Source of the DNA: Gammaproteobacteria bacterium
GTDB lineage: Bacteria; Pseudomonadota; Gammaproteobacteria; Steroidobacterales; JABDKV01
DNA: 64,000 nt
Assembly: GCA_029862165.1 (NCBI GenBank)
Contig: JAOTXU010000001.1
Location: 248,001 to 312,000, forward strand
Reading direction: 5' to 3'
Shown piece by piece: positions 31,001 through 40,180 of this stretch. The position numbers and the translations under genes are program-made. Below the pieces are notes generated by a model. The model worked only from the letters and a program-made list of their open reading frames with translations. It ran no database searches and was not told the origin of the DNA. The first letter of the stretch is position 1. Each line of letters begins with the position of its first letter.

Positions 31001-32096
31001 TTGGAAACCGGACAGCTGCGTACGCGTATTGCCGAACTGGAGAGCCGGAACGAGGCTCTGAGGGGGTATCTTTGACTACGCGCAAAAGAAGGAAAGACTA
31101 AGCGCGGTTACGCACGCACTCGAAGACCCGGCTGTCTGGGAGGATCAACAGAATGCACAGTCCCTCGGCCGTGAACGTGCCCGGCTTGAGGCGGCAGTCA
31201 ACGAACTCGATGCATTGGCCACAGGGGTCAGTGAGGCGGCCGACTTGTTCGAGCTGGCCTTGGCCGAAGAAGACACCGACACCCTGCTGGAAATAGACAA
31301 GGATCTGACCGCGCTTACGGCCACTGTTGAAGATATGGAATTTCGTCGCATGTTTTCTGGCGAACTGGATCAAGCGAACGCCTTTATTTCCATTCAGGCG
31401 GGTTCCGGCGGTACCGAAGCACAGGACTGGGCCGAAATGCTGTTACGCATGTATCTGAAATGGTGCGAGTCACGATCTTTCAAGACAGAGATTATAGAAA
31501 TTTCCGCCGGTGAGGTTGCTGGCATCAAAAGCGCGACTGTGCAGGTAATCGGTGACTATGCATTCGGCTGGCTGCGGACGGAAAGCGGGATACACAGGCT
31601 GGTTCGAAAGTCTCCCTTTGACTCCGGCAATAGACGGCATACCTCTTTTGCATCTGTCGGTCTGACGCCGGAGATTGATGACAACATCGAGATTGAGATT
31701 AATCCGGCTGATCTGCGTATCGATGTTTATCGTGCCAGCGGTGCCGGTGGTCAACACGTTAACACCACCGAGTCGGCGGTGCGGATTACTCACGAGCCGA
31801 CAGGAATAGTTGTGCAATGTCAGAATGACCGGTCGCAACATCGTAATCGCGACACAGCGATGAAACAGCTACGCGCGCGTATGTATCAACGTGAACTGGA
31901 TCTGCGTCGCGAGCAGGCGCAGGAAGCGGAAAAAGGAAAGTCCGATATAGGCTGGGGCAATCAGATTCGTTCCTATGTTCTGGATCAATCACGAATAAAA
32001 GATCTGAGGACCGGCGTCGAGGTGGGTAATACTCAAGGTGTGCTCGACGGCGATCTCGACCAATTTATCGAAGCCAGCCTCAAGCAGGGGCTCTAG
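31001..32096 (+). CDS. prfB: Peptide chain release factor 2, made by programmed +1 frameshift
   Basis: Terminates translation at UGA and UAA. Translation starts at the TTG 31001, eight bases after the Shine-Dalgarno GAGGGG (30988-30993), and runs 24 codons to CTT. It then shifts +1 across the in-frame TGA (31073-31075) and continues with GACTAC in the new frame to the TAG at 32094-32096. The shifted product has about 364 residues. It contains the GGQ catalytic loop in [15 protein letters not shown], and its N-terminal LRGYLDYA joins exactly as in E. coli. It is followed 8 bases later by lysS, the usual partner. Confidence 0.96.
31061..31076 (+). promoter_or_regulatory. Programmed +1 frameshift site of prfB
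   Basis: AGGGGG (31061-31066), TAT, CTT, TGA, C: the internal Shine-Dalgarno-like element lies three bases before the CTT slippery codon, and the UGA stop is followed by C. This is identical to the E. coli frameshift signal. When RF2 is scarce the ribosome pauses at UGA and slips forward, so RF2 controls its own level. Confidence 0.97.
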
Positions 32097-32104
32097 AGGA
32101 TCGG

Positions 32105-33589
32105 ATGGCCGACTCAGAAGAACACAGGTTAATTGCGGAACGCAGACGCAAACTGGACGAGCTGCGCGATCGCGGTAACGCTTATCCTAACGATGTACAG
32201 CCAAGCGATCAGGCTGCGGATTTACATGCGCGCTACGGTGAGCAGGACGCGCAGACGCTGGCCGCGAGCGGGGACCACGTCAGTGTTGCTGGCCGGATGA
32301 TGGCGAAGCGTGTGATGGGTCGCAGCAGTTTCGCAGTGATAGAAGACGTGTCGGGGCGAATCCAGCTCTTCGTGGAGCGCGACACATTAGCCGAGGGCGT
32401 ATATCAGTCCTTCAAAAGTTGGGATGTCGGTGACATCGTTGCCGCCGAAGGGGGTATGTACCGCACCAACAAGGGCGAACTCAGTATTCGTGTCGACCAG
32501 CTTCGATTGGTCACCAAATCGTTGCGGCCCCTGCCGGACAAATTCCACGGCCTGAGCGATCAGGAGTTACGTTACCGGCAACGCTACGTCGATCTGATCA
32601 TGAATGACGACTCACGGCAGGTGTTTCGCTCTCGCTCGGCGTTGGTCAGTTTTGCCCGTGCGCATCTCGAGGCGCAGGGTTTTCTCGAAGTTGAAACGCC
32701 GATGATGCAGCCGGTCCCGGGTGGGGCAGTTGCGCGCCCATTTACCACCCATCACAACACACTTGATATGCAACTTTATCTGCGCATTGCGCCAGAACTC
32801 TATCTCAAGCGCCTGATCGTCGGAGGCTTGCATAAAGTTTACGAAATCAATCGCAGCTTCAGGAACGAAGGTATCTCTACTCAACACAACCCGGAATTTA
32901 CGATGCTGGAGTTGTACTGGGCGTTTGCCGACTACAAAGACATTATGACCTTGACTGAAGACTTGATTCGTGGTGCTTCGCAAGCGCTGCATGGGACGGC
33001 GCGCATCAGCTACCAAGGGCAGGAACTGGATCTGGAACAAGACTTCCAGCGTATAAGTCTCGAGGAGTCCATCACGCATTTCAATCCAGCGATCGATCCC
33101 GGGCGTTTACGCGATTCGGATTATCTGCGCCAACAACTGGATGAACGCGAAACTCGCTATGAAGACAATTATGGTGCCGGAAAATTGTTGACCGAGTTGT
33201 TTGAAAAGTCTGTCGAGGAAAAACTTCTGCAGCCCACTTTTATCGTGTCCTATCCGACTGAAGTATCACCGTTGTCGCGGCAAAACGATGCTGATCCGTT
33301 CGTTACCGACAGATTCGAATTGTTTATCGGGGGGCGGGAAATTGCCAACGGCTTTTCCGAGCTCAACGACCCGGAAGAGCAGGCGCAGCGTTTTCGTGCA
33401 CAGGCCGAACTCAAGGCCGACGGTGACGATGAAGCGATGTTTTTTGATGCGGATTACATCCGCGCGCTCGAATACGGCATGCCGCCTGCTGGAGGACTGG
33501 GAGTAGGCATCGATCGGCTCGTGATGTTGTTGACCGACAGTGCGTCGATACGGGACGTTCTTTTGTTTCCATTATTGCGCCCGGAATAA
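32105..33589 (+). CDS. lysS: Lysyl-tRNA synthetase, class II
   Basis: Charges tRNA(Lys). The 494 residues have an N-terminal OB-fold anticodon-binding domain (about 55-150) and a class II catalytic domain with motif 2 ([20 protein letters not shown]) and motif 3 ([26 protein letters not shown]). It directly follows prfB. The conserved [11 protein letters not shown] at the domain junction is present. Confidence 0.97.
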   Translation: MADSEEHRLIAERRRKLDELRDRGNAYPNDVQPSDQAADLHARYGEQDAQTLAASGDHVSVAGRMMAKRVMGRSSFAVIEDVSGRIQLFVERDTLAEGVYQSFKSWDVGDIVAAEGGMYRTNKGELSIRVDQLRLVTKSLRPLPDKFHGLSDQELRYRQRYVDLIMNDDSRQVFRSRSALVSFARAHLEAQGFLEVETPMMQPVPGGAVARPFTTHHNTLDMQLYLRIAPELYLKRLIVGGLHKVYEINRSFRNEGISTQHNPEFTMLELYWAFADYKDIMTLTEDLIRGASQALHGTARISYQGQELDLEQDFQRISLEESITHFNPAIDPGRLRDSDYLRQQLDERETRYEDNYGAGKLLTELFEKSVEEKLLQPTFIVSYPTEVSPLSRQNDADPFVTDRFELFIGGREIANGFSELNDPEEQAQRFRAQAELKADGDDEAMFFDADYIRALEYGMPPAGGLGVGIDRLVMLLTDSASIRDVLLFPLLRPE

Positions 33590-33624
33590 AGATTACGCGT
33601 GTTTTGCCCCTGCTCCTGTCCCCA

Positions 33625-33649
33625 TCCCCTTTTGGGGAGGGTTCCTCCC
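33625..33649. terminator. Alternative hairpins between convergent lysS and ygfZ
   Basis: TCCCC-TTTT-GGGGA (33625-33638) can form one stem, and GGGAGG-GTT-CCTCCC (33635-33649) a competing one sharing the central G-run. They lie in the 118-base gap between two convergent genes, where a bidirectional terminator is expected. There is no strong T-run after either stem, so intrinsic termination is not proven; a dispersed extragenic palindrome is another possibility. Confidence 0.4.
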
Positions 33650-33707
33650 GCGCCAGACCTAACGACAGCGCTGCAAAACTGACCGCCATCGACCGGAGGG
33701 GGACGGG

Positions 33708-34541
33708 TTAATCTCGCGCCGGGGCCAACAGGTACGGTAGCGAAGCCGGTTCCAGGGTGACGCCGTCTTGGGCCACCAGCGTTATGGGATTCTCAATGTT
33801 GGTCACAACCAAAGATTCGCTGCCAGACTCGCTGGCTGCGGAGCGCACCACCTGTCCGGCTCGACGACCGTCGTTATTGCGCAGGTCTTCACCGGCCACC
33901 CGCGCCGGGCCGGCGGACACATAGCGTTGCATGCGGCGTTTGACCCGTCCCAGGTGATGGCTACGCGCAATGATCTCCTGCCCGGGGTAACACCCCTTGG
34001 TGAAACTAATCCCGCCAATGAGGTCCAGATTGAGCATCTGCCCCGTAAACATGCCGCTGCTGGCTGGATAGACTTCTGGTAGTCCCGCGCGAATATCACC
34101 CAGCTCCCATTCGGCTTCAGTCAATTTGCGTATGCCTTCATCGTGGTGCCTTGCTACGCGGGTTGCGAGCTCGCTGGCCGGGGCATATACCTCGTAGCGG
34201 CCATCATCGCCACTTAGGACACCGGCTGCGGCGAGCTGGTCGCTGATATCCAATAGATCGACCCTGGATCTGAAAATGTAGCGCTTGAGACCGCTTATGA
34301 CGCTGTCGATCAACGCCGACGGCAACACCATCCAGAAGCCGCTCTGTTTGCGGACGACCTTGATACAGCATATAACCCGGCCTTTTGGGTCATGCCAGCC
34401 GGTTAGTACGGTCTGCTCTCCGTCCAGCGCGGCGATATCCGCCGAAAACTGGGATTGCAGGAAGGCACCGGCATCGACACCGCTGGCCCGGACAAAGCCA
34501 TAACGCGAAATCAGCCCTGTGGCACGGGTCTCATTGTCCAA
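33708..34541 (-). CDS. ygfZ: Tetrahydrofolate-binding protein YgfZ
   Basis: Folate-dependent protein of the GcvT-like family that helps maintain certain iron-sulfur enzymes. The 277 residues contain the diagnostic TKGCYPGQEIIARSHH motif with the invariant cysteine C184. It is divergent from the sdh operon; the link with succinate dehydrogenase, an iron-sulfur enzyme, fits its role (inference). Confidence 0.92.
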   Translation of the reverse strand: MDNETRATGLISRYGFVRASGVDAGAFLQSQFSADIAALDGEQTVLTGWHDPKGRVICCIKVVRKQSGFWMVLPSALIDSVISGLKRYIFRSRVDLLDISDQLAAAGVLSGDDGRYEVYAPASELATRVARHHDEGIRKLTEAEWELGDIRAGLPEVYPASSGMFTGQMLNLDLIGGISFTKGCYPGQEIIARSHHLGRVKRRMQRYVSAGPARVAGEDLRNNDGRRAGQVVRSAASESGSESLVVTNIENPITLVAQDGVTLEPASLPYLLAPARD

Positions 34542-34655
34542 GTGTGTCTGTCCTTCTCGGGTGATTGGCTATTGTAACCACAGTGCCGCGAAAGGGCGTG
34601 CGCACAGGTCGGCGCGCTGGCCTATACTTGCGGCGGGATAGGGGGAATCAGGGTC

Positions 34656-34817
34656 ATGAGCCAAGTAGATCAGCCAGAGAAAAGCTCTGAGCGTCAGCTC
34701 GAGGAGCAACCGCAGCAACCCGAAGACGATGCGCCGAGGGAAGTCGGTGGCCGGTCGGGACCGGATCCTACCCGATACGGAGATTGGGAAAAAAATGGCC
34801 GCTGCATTGATTTCTAA
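34656..34817 (+). CDS. SDHAF4-family succinate dehydrogenase assembly factor (DUF1674)
   Basis: Small gene of 53 codons. Its C-terminus, GGRSGPDPTRYGDWEKNGRC followed by IDF, is the signature of the DUF1674/SDHAF4 family. The first 28 residues are charged, glutamine-rich and probably disordered. In mitochondria SDHAF4 binds the flavinylated SdhA and promotes its joining to SdhB. Here the gene sits 38 bases before sdhC and divergent from ygfZ, so it is very probably the first gene of the sdh operon. A TATACT at 34623-34628 may be its -10 box, with a poor -35. Confidence 0.88.
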   Translation: MSQVDQPEKSSERQLEEQPQQPEDDAPREVGGRSGPDPTRYGDWEKNGRCIDF

Positions 34818-34855
34818 AAACCCACAAATTTCTATACGCGTTTGGAGATTGCCGC

Positions 34856-35245
34856 ATGCCTGATGCCAATCGTCCGCTATCACCACATCTGCAGATTTAT
34901 CGTTGGCAGATCACCATGATCCTGTCTATCGTCCATCGTACCTCTGGCGTGGCTCTGTCGGTGGGTTTGTTGTTGCTGGTGCTGTGGCTGATCACCGCTG
35001 CAACCGGGCCTGAGTCTTATACGCGATTGCGCGAGTTGCTGGCGTCTCCGCTGGGCGTTGTGGTTTTGGCGGGTTTCATATTTGCGTTGTCCTTTCACCT
35101 GTGCAACGGCATCCGTCATTTGTTCTGGGACATCGGCAAGGGATTTGAAATACCGCAATACCACGCGTCTGGATGGGCGGTGATAATCGTGAGTCTACTG
35201 CTGACTGCCACAGTGCTCGCGATCGGTAGCGGAGTCCTGGCATGA
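34856..35245 (+). CDS. sdhC: Succinate dehydrogenase cytochrome b556 subunit
   Basis: Membrane anchor that binds ubiquinone and haem b with SdhD. The 129 residues have three membrane helices. The N-terminal RPLSPHLQIYRWQITMILSI and the VHRTSG quinone-site segment are of the alphaproteobacterial/mitochondrial kind; the histidine in LSFHLCNGIRHLFWD is the likely haem ligand. GGAG lies eight bases before the ATG. It overlaps sdhD by 4 bases. Confidence 0.94.
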   Translation: MPDANRPLSPHLQIYRWQITMILSIVHRTSGVALSVGLLLLVLWLITAATGPESYTRLRELLASPLGVVVLAGFIFALSFHLCNGIRHLFWDIGKGFEIPQYHASGWAVIIVSLLLTATVLAIGSGVLA

Positions 35246-35628
35246 GCCGGCGTACGTCACTCGGGGCGGCTCTGGGGCTGGGTTCAGCCAAAGAGGGAGC
35301 TAGTCACTGGTGGGCGGAACGAATCAGTGCCGTGGCGCTCATTCCGCTGGGCTTGTGGTTGCTTTTTTCCATGGCAATTCTGGTTGGATCGAACAACGCG
35401 GATTTTCTGGGCGCAGTGGACTGGATAGCGGTGCCATTTAATGCCGTTATGTTGATTCTGTTCATCGCGACCGTTAGCTATCATTCCGCATTGGGTGTGC
35501 AGGTAGTGATCGAGGACTATGTGCAGGGCAGCCTGAAGGTGGTTTCCTTGGTGCTGCAAAAGTTTGCCCACGTCGCGGCCGCTGCGGCGGGCATTTTTTC
35601 CGTCCTCAAAATCGCATTGGGATCCTAG
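35242..35628 (+). CDS. sdhD: Succinate dehydrogenase hydrophobic membrane anchor subunit
   Basis: Second membrane anchor, 128 residues with three helices. LGLGSAKEGASHWWAERISAV near the N-terminus and YHSALGVQVVIEDYV near the C-terminus match the alphaproteobacterial-type SdhD, including the tyrosine of the ubiquinone site. It is translationally coupled to sdhC (ATGA) and lies 3 bases before sdhA. Confidence 0.94.
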   Translation: MSRRTSLGAALGLGSAKEGASHWWAERISAVALIPLGLWLLFSMAILVGSNNADFLGAVDWIAVPFNAVMLILFIATVSYHSALGVQVVIEDYVQGSLKVVSLVLQKFAHVAAAAAGIFSVLKIALGS

Positions 35629-35631
35629 CTC

Positions 35632-37404
35632 ATGACTTCAACCTACGAGTTTATTGATCACACTTATGACGTCGTGGTAGTCGGTGCGGGCGGGGCCGGT
35701 TTACGCGCCACCCTTGGATTGGCCGAGGCCGGTTTGGAAACGGCGTGTATTACCAAGGTTTTCCCCACGCGCAGTCACACGGTTGCGGCGCAGGGCGGGA
35801 TCAGCGCGGCGCTGGGAAACATGGGTGAAGATGACTGGCGCTGGCACATGTATGACACGATCAAGGGCTCGGACTGGCTCGGCGACCAGGATGCCATCGA
35901 GTACATGTGCAAGGAAGCCGCGGATGCCGTGATCGAACTGGAGCATTACGGTGTTCCGTTTTCCCGTACCGACGACGGACGTATTTACCAGCGCCCATTT
36001 GGTGGTATGAGCACGCATTACGGTAAGGGTACGGCACAACGCACCTGTGCGGCGGCCGACCGGACCGGTCACGCGATGCTGCATAGCCTCTATCAACAGT
36101 CGTTGCGATATAACGCAACTTTCATGATCGAGTATTTCGCGATCGATCTAATCATGGAAAATGGCGCGTGTCGTGGTGTTATCGCCCTGGACCTTGCCGA
36201 GGGTACGTTGCATCGCTTCCGCGCGCATAATGTCATTTTGGCCACCGGCGGATATGGGCGTGCATATTTTTCATGCACTTCGGCGCATACCTGTACCGGT
36301 GACGGTAACGCAATGGTCTTGCGCGCCGGTTTGCCATTGCAGGACATGGAATTCGTGCAGTTTCACCCGACCGGCATTTACGGTGCGGGTTGCCTTATTA
36401 CAGAGGGCAGTCGTGGGGAGGGCGGTTATCTCACGAACTCGGAGAATGAGCGCTTTATGGAGCGATATGCGCCGAATGCCAAGGACCTTGCATCACGTGA
36501 CGTCGTCAGTCGTTCGATGACGATGGAAATACGCGATGGCAGAGGGATTGGCCAAGACAAGGATCATTTGCATCTGAACCTGCAGCATCTGGGCAGCGCA
36601 GTCATCGAGGAGCAACTGCCCGGTATCGCGGAGACCGCGCGTATTTTTGCTGGTGTCGATGTGACACGCGAACCCATACCCGTGCTGCCTACGGTGCACT
36701 ACAACATGGGTGGTGTGCCGACCAACTATCACGGCGAGGCGCTGACTCACGGCGAAAAACTGGTACCGGGTTTGATGGCCGTGGGCGAGGCGGCTTGTGT
36801 GTCCGTGCATGGCGCAAACCGGCTAGGCTCCAATTCACTGCTCGATCTCGTGGTTTTTGGTCGCGCGGCGGCGCAACGTTGCGCCGACACCATGCAAGCG
36901 GGCGCCAAGCATTCCGCTTTGCCCAAGGACGCCGGTGATCAGACGCTCACACGTCTGGACAAGTTGCGACATGCAAAAGGCAGCAGGGCGACGGCCGCTA
37001 TCCGTCTGGAAATGCAGAAGTGTATGCAAAGCCATGCGGCGGTGTTTCGCACCGGTGACGTGTTGCGTGAGGGTATCGAACAACTGAAAGTTATCCATCA
37101 GTCTTTTGCTGATGTCTCGGTCGCGGACAGATCGCTGATCTGGAATACCGATCTGATTGAAACGATGGAATTGGAGAATTTGCTGGACCAGGCGGTGGCT
37201 ACCATCTGTGCGGCGGAGAATCGTCTGGAAAGCCGTGGCGCGCAAGCGCGCGAAGACTATCCCGACCGTGACGACGAAAACTGGCTCAAACACGCACTGG
37301 TGTGGGTGCAAGATGGAAACGTTAGCTTTGACTACCGGCCGGTGCAACTTTCCACGTTGACAGACGAAGTCGAATCCGTGCCACCAAAAGCCCGCGTGTA
37401 CTAA
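35632..37404 (+). CDS. sdhA: Succinate dehydrogenase flavoprotein subunit
   Basis: Oxidises succinate to fumarate with covalently bound FAD on the cytoplasmic face. The 590 residues begin with the dinucleotide-binding [26 protein letters not shown] carries H49, the residue that links [24 protein letters not shown] and [21 protein letters not shown] line the active site. The length fits the family. Confidence 0.97.
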   Translation: MTSTYEFIDHTYDVVVVGAGGAGLRATLGLAEAGLETACITKVFPTRSHTVAAQGGISAALGNMGEDDWRWHMYDTIKGSDWLGDQDAIEYMCKEAADAVIELEHYGVPFSRTDDGRIYQRPFGGMSTHYGKGTAQRTCAAADRTGHAMLHSLYQQSLRYNATFMIEYFAIDLIMENGACRGVIALDLAEGTLHRFRAHNVILATGGYGRAYFSCTSAHTCTGDGNAMVLRAGLPLQDMEFVQFHPTGIYGAGCLITEGSRGEGGYLTNSENERFMERYAPNAKDLASRDVVSRSMTMEIRDGRGIGQDKDHLHLNLQHLGSAVIEEQLPGIAETARIFAGVDVTREPIPVLPTVHYNMGGVPTNYHGEALTHGEKLVPGLMAVGEAACVSVHGANRLGSNSLLDLVVFGRAAAQRCADTMQAGAKHSALPKDAGDQTLTRLDKLRHAKGSRATAAIRLEMQKCMQSHAAVFRTGDVLREGIEQLKVIHQSFADVSVADRSLIWNTDLIETMELENLLDQAVATICAAENRLESRGAQAREDYPDRDDENWLKHALVWVQDGNVSFDYRPVQLSTLTDEVESVPPKARVY

Positions 37405-37418
37405 ACAGGAGATACCCC

Positions 37419-38198
37419 ATGGCTGAATTCAGGTTGCCGGCCAATTCGCGTATTAGCAAAGGCAAGCAGCACAAAGCGGCGGGCGCTTCCCGTGTACGCA
37501 ACTTTTCGGTCTATCGCTTCGATCCTGACAGTCAGGAAAAACCACGTATGGATTCCTACGAGGTTGATGTCGATAAATGTGGACCAATGGTTCTGGACGC
37601 CCTTATCAAGATCAAGAATGAGACGGATCCGACACTGACTTTTCGACGCTCCTGTCGTGAAGGCATCTGTGGCTCTTGCGCGATGAATATAGACGGTGTC
37701 AACACGCTGGCATGCACCCTTGCGATAGACGAAGTGAAAGGCAACGTGAAAGTCTATCCGTTGCCACACATGAGGGTCGTCAAGGATCTCGTGCCCGATA
37801 TGACCCGGTTTTATGCACAGTACGCATCCGTGCAACCATGGCTGCAAACCCGGACGCCGGCACCGACCGGTCGCGAGCGACTACAGACCAAAGAAGATCA
37901 GCTGAAAATTGACGAACCCTCGGCCTGCATACTGTGTGCCTGCTGTTCGACGAGCTGTCCCAGTTACTGGTGGAACAGTGATCGCTATCTGGGTCCGGCC
38001 GTTTTGTTGCAGGCCTATCGATGGTTGGTTGATACGCGTGACGAGGCAGCCGGCGAGCGTCTTGATCAGCTCGAAGATCCATTCCGGTTGTATCGCTGTC
38101 ACACGATCATGAATTGCACCAATACTTGCCCTAAGGGTTTGAATCCTGCTAAAGCGATAGCCGAAACCAAGAAGTTGCTAATGGAACGGCGACATTAA
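37419..38198 (+). CDS. sdhB: Succinate dehydrogenase iron-sulfur subunit
   Basis: Carries electrons from FAD to ubiquinone. The 259 residues contain the 2Fe-2S ligands in [16 protein letters not shown] and the following TLAC, and two further cysteine groups, [12 protein letters not shown] and [14 protein letters not shown], for the 4Fe-4S and 3Fe-4S clusters. It lies 14 bases after sdhA with an AGGAGA ribosome binding site. Confidence 0.97.
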   Translation: MAEFRLPANSRISKGKQHKAAGASRVRNFSVYRFDPDSQEKPRMDSYEVDVDKCGPMVLDALIKIKNETDPTLTFRRSCREGICGSCAMNIDGVNTLACTLAIDEVKGNVKVYPLPHMRVVKDLVPDMTRFYAQYASVQPWLQTRTPAPTGRERLQTKEDQLKIDEPSACILCACCSTSCPSYWWNSDRYLGPAVLLQAYRWLVDTRDEAAGERLDQLEDPFRLYRCHTIMNCTNTCPKGLNPAKAIAETKKLLMERRH

Positions 38199-38202
38199 TT
38201 CT

Positions 38203-38436
38203 GTGCAGGAAATCGGCCGTTTGCGTTGGCGTTGCAGACGCGGCATGCGGGAACTGGATTTGTTGGTGGGGGGATGGTTGGAAAACTACTACGCTTCCGC
38301 ATCCAGCGAGCTACAGGCGGGTTTCCGGCAACTGCTCGAAAGTCCGGATCCCGAGTTGTACGCCTGGCTTACCGGTCGGTATCGGCCGCAAGACCCGGTC
38401 CTGGCCCGGTTGGTCGATGTCATCAGAGCGACCTGA
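38203..38436 (+). CDS. sdhE: FAD assembly factor SdhE (YgfY/SDHAF2)
   Basis: Small protein of 77 residues needed for covalent flavinylation of SdhA. The RLRWRCRRGMRELDLLVGGW segment contains the conserved RGMxE motif of the family. It begins with a GTG 4 bases after the sdhB stop, completing an operon that encodes the enzyme and two assembly factors. It overlaps the next gene by 20 bases. Confidence 0.94.
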   Translation: MQEIGRLRWRCRRGMRELDLLVGGWLENYYASASSELQAGFRQLLESPDPELYAWLTGRYRPQDPVLARLVDVIRAT

Positions 38437-38815
38437 GTATTTTCGCCTGCGGCCCTCGAAGCGGTTAATGATAGCCGCCGTTGCCGGTCATGCACTGGCC
38501 CTGATCGGATTGGGATTTTGGCCCGACGCTGCGCTGGCTTCAATGCTCACGGCCGTTGCGATAAGTCTTAGCCTGTTTCAGGTGCTGGGCCGGCCGTGTC
38601 CGCTGGGGCTGCGCCGGATCCGGGGTGGCCTTTGGGAGCTGCGCTGCTCCGATGGCAGCGTTTGTACGGGCCGCCTGACGGGTGGGCGGGTTTTGCCCGG
38701 TGTGATCTCCATCACGTTCTCAGGCGGGTCTGGTGGCTCGCTGGTGCTGTTCCCCGATGCTTTTTGTGACCTGGATCACAAGCGCCTGCGGCGGCTGCTG
38801 CGACATCGTGGCTGA
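38417..38815 (+). CDS. YgfX/CptA-like membrane protein
   Basis: The 132 residues have two membrane helices near the N-terminus (about 17-60) and then a soluble part with GGLWELRCSDGSVCTGRLTGG. Size, topology and the position directly after sdhE match YgfX (CptA), an inner membrane protein that pairs with SdhE (CptB) and has been described as affecting cell shape proteins. Sequence similarity is low in this family, so the call rests mainly on context. The ATG lies inside the end of sdhE. Confidence 0.7.
   Translation: MSSERPEYFRLRPSKRLMIAAVAGHALALIGLGFWPDAALASMLTAVAISLSLFQVLGRPCPLGLRRIRGGLWELRCSDGSVCTGRLTGGRVLPGVISITFSGGSGGSLVLFPDAFCDLDHKRLRRLLRHRG
38765..38780. promoter_or_regulatory. Perfect CRP-type half-sites within the end of ygfX
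   Basis: TGTGA-CCTGGA-TCACA is a perfect match to the CRP/FNR-family inverted repeat with 6-base spacing. It lies in coding sequence (codons for CDLDHK), about 105 bases upstream of the sigma-E promoter of rpoE. It may be a chance result of the coding sequence; no CRP gene is visible in the window. Confidence 0.3.
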
Positions 38816-38884
38816 CTTGTGGCGTGATAGAATCGCCGCCGGTGCGCCGGGGCTTGGAACCCGGCGAATTTGTTTGTGTTTCGC

Positions 38885-38910
38885 GAACTTTCCGCGGGAC
38901 CAAGGGTCTA
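38885..38910 (+). promoter_or_regulatory. Sigma-E promoter of the rpoE operon
   Basis: GAACTT (38885-38890), 16 bases, then TCTA (38907-38910) match the sigma-E consensus of E. coli and Pseudomonas AlgU (GAACTT-N16-TCTGA). The start site would be about 40 bases before the rpoE ATG. This implies autoregulation of the operon, as known for rpoE/algU. Confidence 0.8.
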
Positions 38911-38956
38911 CCAAACAGGCTTTAGGCGTAGCCGGGGCCGTAAGGGGTTTGCCCGG

Positions 38957-39532
38957 ATGGGCAACAAGGCTAGTGACCAGTTACTTGTAGAACGGGTCCA
39001 GCAAGGTGACAAATCGGCTTTCGATGTGTTGGTGCTCAAGTATCAACATAAGATCGTAAAACTGGTAATGCGTTACGTGCGGGACCCATCTGAAGCACTG
39101 GATGTATCGCAGGAAGCTTTTTTGAAAGCATACCGGGCGCTGCCCGGGTTTCGCGGTGATAGCGCGTTTTACACATGGCTTTACAGGATCGCCATAAACA
39201 CCGCCAAGAATTATCTGGTGGCGGCCAAACGCCGGCCACTGGAGTACGACCTGGATCCACAGGATCCGGAACAATACGATACTCAGGCGCGACTAAAGGA
39301 TATCGAGACGCCGGAAGGACTGGCTCTGAGTAATGAAATACGGCGTACAGTGAATCGGGCCATAGAGCATTTGCCTGACGATCTGCGAACGGCGATTATA
39401 TTGCGCGAGCTCGAAGGCATGAGCTATGAAGAAATCGCCCAGACAATGGAATGCCCCGTGGGTACGGTGAGGTCCCGTATCTTTCGTGCACGCGAGGCAA
39501 TTGATAAACGCTTGCGTCCTTTGCTCGACTAA
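38957..39532 (+). CDS. rpoE: RNA polymerase sigma-E factor (RpoE/AlgU)
   Basis: ECF sigma factor for envelope stress. The ATG at 38957 gives 191 residues, exactly the usual length; an in-frame GTG at 38870 lies before the sigma-E promoter and is rejected. Region 2 (QHKIVKLVMRYVRDPSEALDVSQEAFLKAYRALPGFRGDSAFYTWLYRIA) and region 4 (GMSYEEIAQTMECPVGTVRSRIFRAREAI) are clear. It is followed by its regulators rseA, rseB and rseC. Confidence 0.97.
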   Translation: MGNKASDQLLVERVQQGDKSAFDVLVLKYQHKIVKLVMRYVRDPSEALDVSQEAFLKAYRALPGFRGDSAFYTWLYRIAINTAKNYLVAAKRRPLEYDLDPQDPEQYDTQARLKDIETPEGLALSNEIRRTVNRAIEHLPDDLRTAIILRELEGMSYEEIAQTMECPVGTVRSRIFRAREAIDKRLRPLLD

Positions 39533-39544
39533 TAAAGCAGTGAT

Positions 39545-40180
39545 ATGAGTGATGAACTAAATAGCCAACTGTCCGCATTTGTGGACGATGAGCTTGCCCC
39601 GGAAGAATCCGAACTTCTGGTGCGACGCTTGTGCCGCGACGCGGAACTACGTCATACCGCCGCTTCGTATGCCGTTATCGGCGATGTCCTACGGGATGAG
39701 CTGCCTGTTACCGCGCCGCCTGATTTTTCTGCTCGCATCATGATGGCGGTCGAGGGCCAGACTGTTCCGCCAATGGATGTCCCGACGGTTGCCAGGAGCC
39801 GTTCGATGCGTCATTGGGGAATTGCGGCTGCTGCCTCTGTCGTGCTTGCCGCGATCGCACTGATGACCTTGCCAGAGCGTGTCGTCGATGAGCTTCCACC
39901 AGTCGCAAACAGTGTCGAAACAACGACGGGTCCGCTGGTTGCGACGGCGCCAACGACCACGCCAGACACAACGCTGGGCATCTTAGCGAGCGAGGACAAC
40001 TTCCAGTCGATCAGATTCGACGTGCCGATGACTGTGCCCGTTAATCGTCAGAGCGCCGAAAACCAGGCCAGGCTGAATAATTTATTGTTGCGACATTTGA
40101 ATACGACCGGTACCGCCAGACAGGGACTGCTTACTTATCGCAATGTTGGTTTTGTGACCCAGCCGGAGTCGGAACGTTAA
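39545..40180 (+). CDS. rseA: Anti-sigma-E factor RseA (MucA)
   Basis: Inner membrane protein that holds sigma-E inactive until DegS and RseP cleave it. The 211 residues have the N-terminal sigma-binding domain (QLSAFVDDELAPEESELLVRRL), one membrane helix (about residues 96-114, WGIAAAASVVLAAIALMTL) and a periplasmic part rich in threonine and proline. Its protease RseP is encoded at 6094 in the same window. Confidence 0.92.
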   Translation: MSDELNSQLSAFVDDELAPEESELLVRRLCRDAELRHTAASYAVIGDVLRDELPVTAPPDFSARIMMAVEGQTVPPMDVPTVARSRSMRHWGIAAAASVVLAAIALMTLPERVVDELPPVANSVETTTGPLVATAPTTTPDTTLGILASEDNFQSIRFDVPMTVPVNRQSAENQARLNNLLLRHLNTTGTARQGLLTYRNVGFVTQPESER

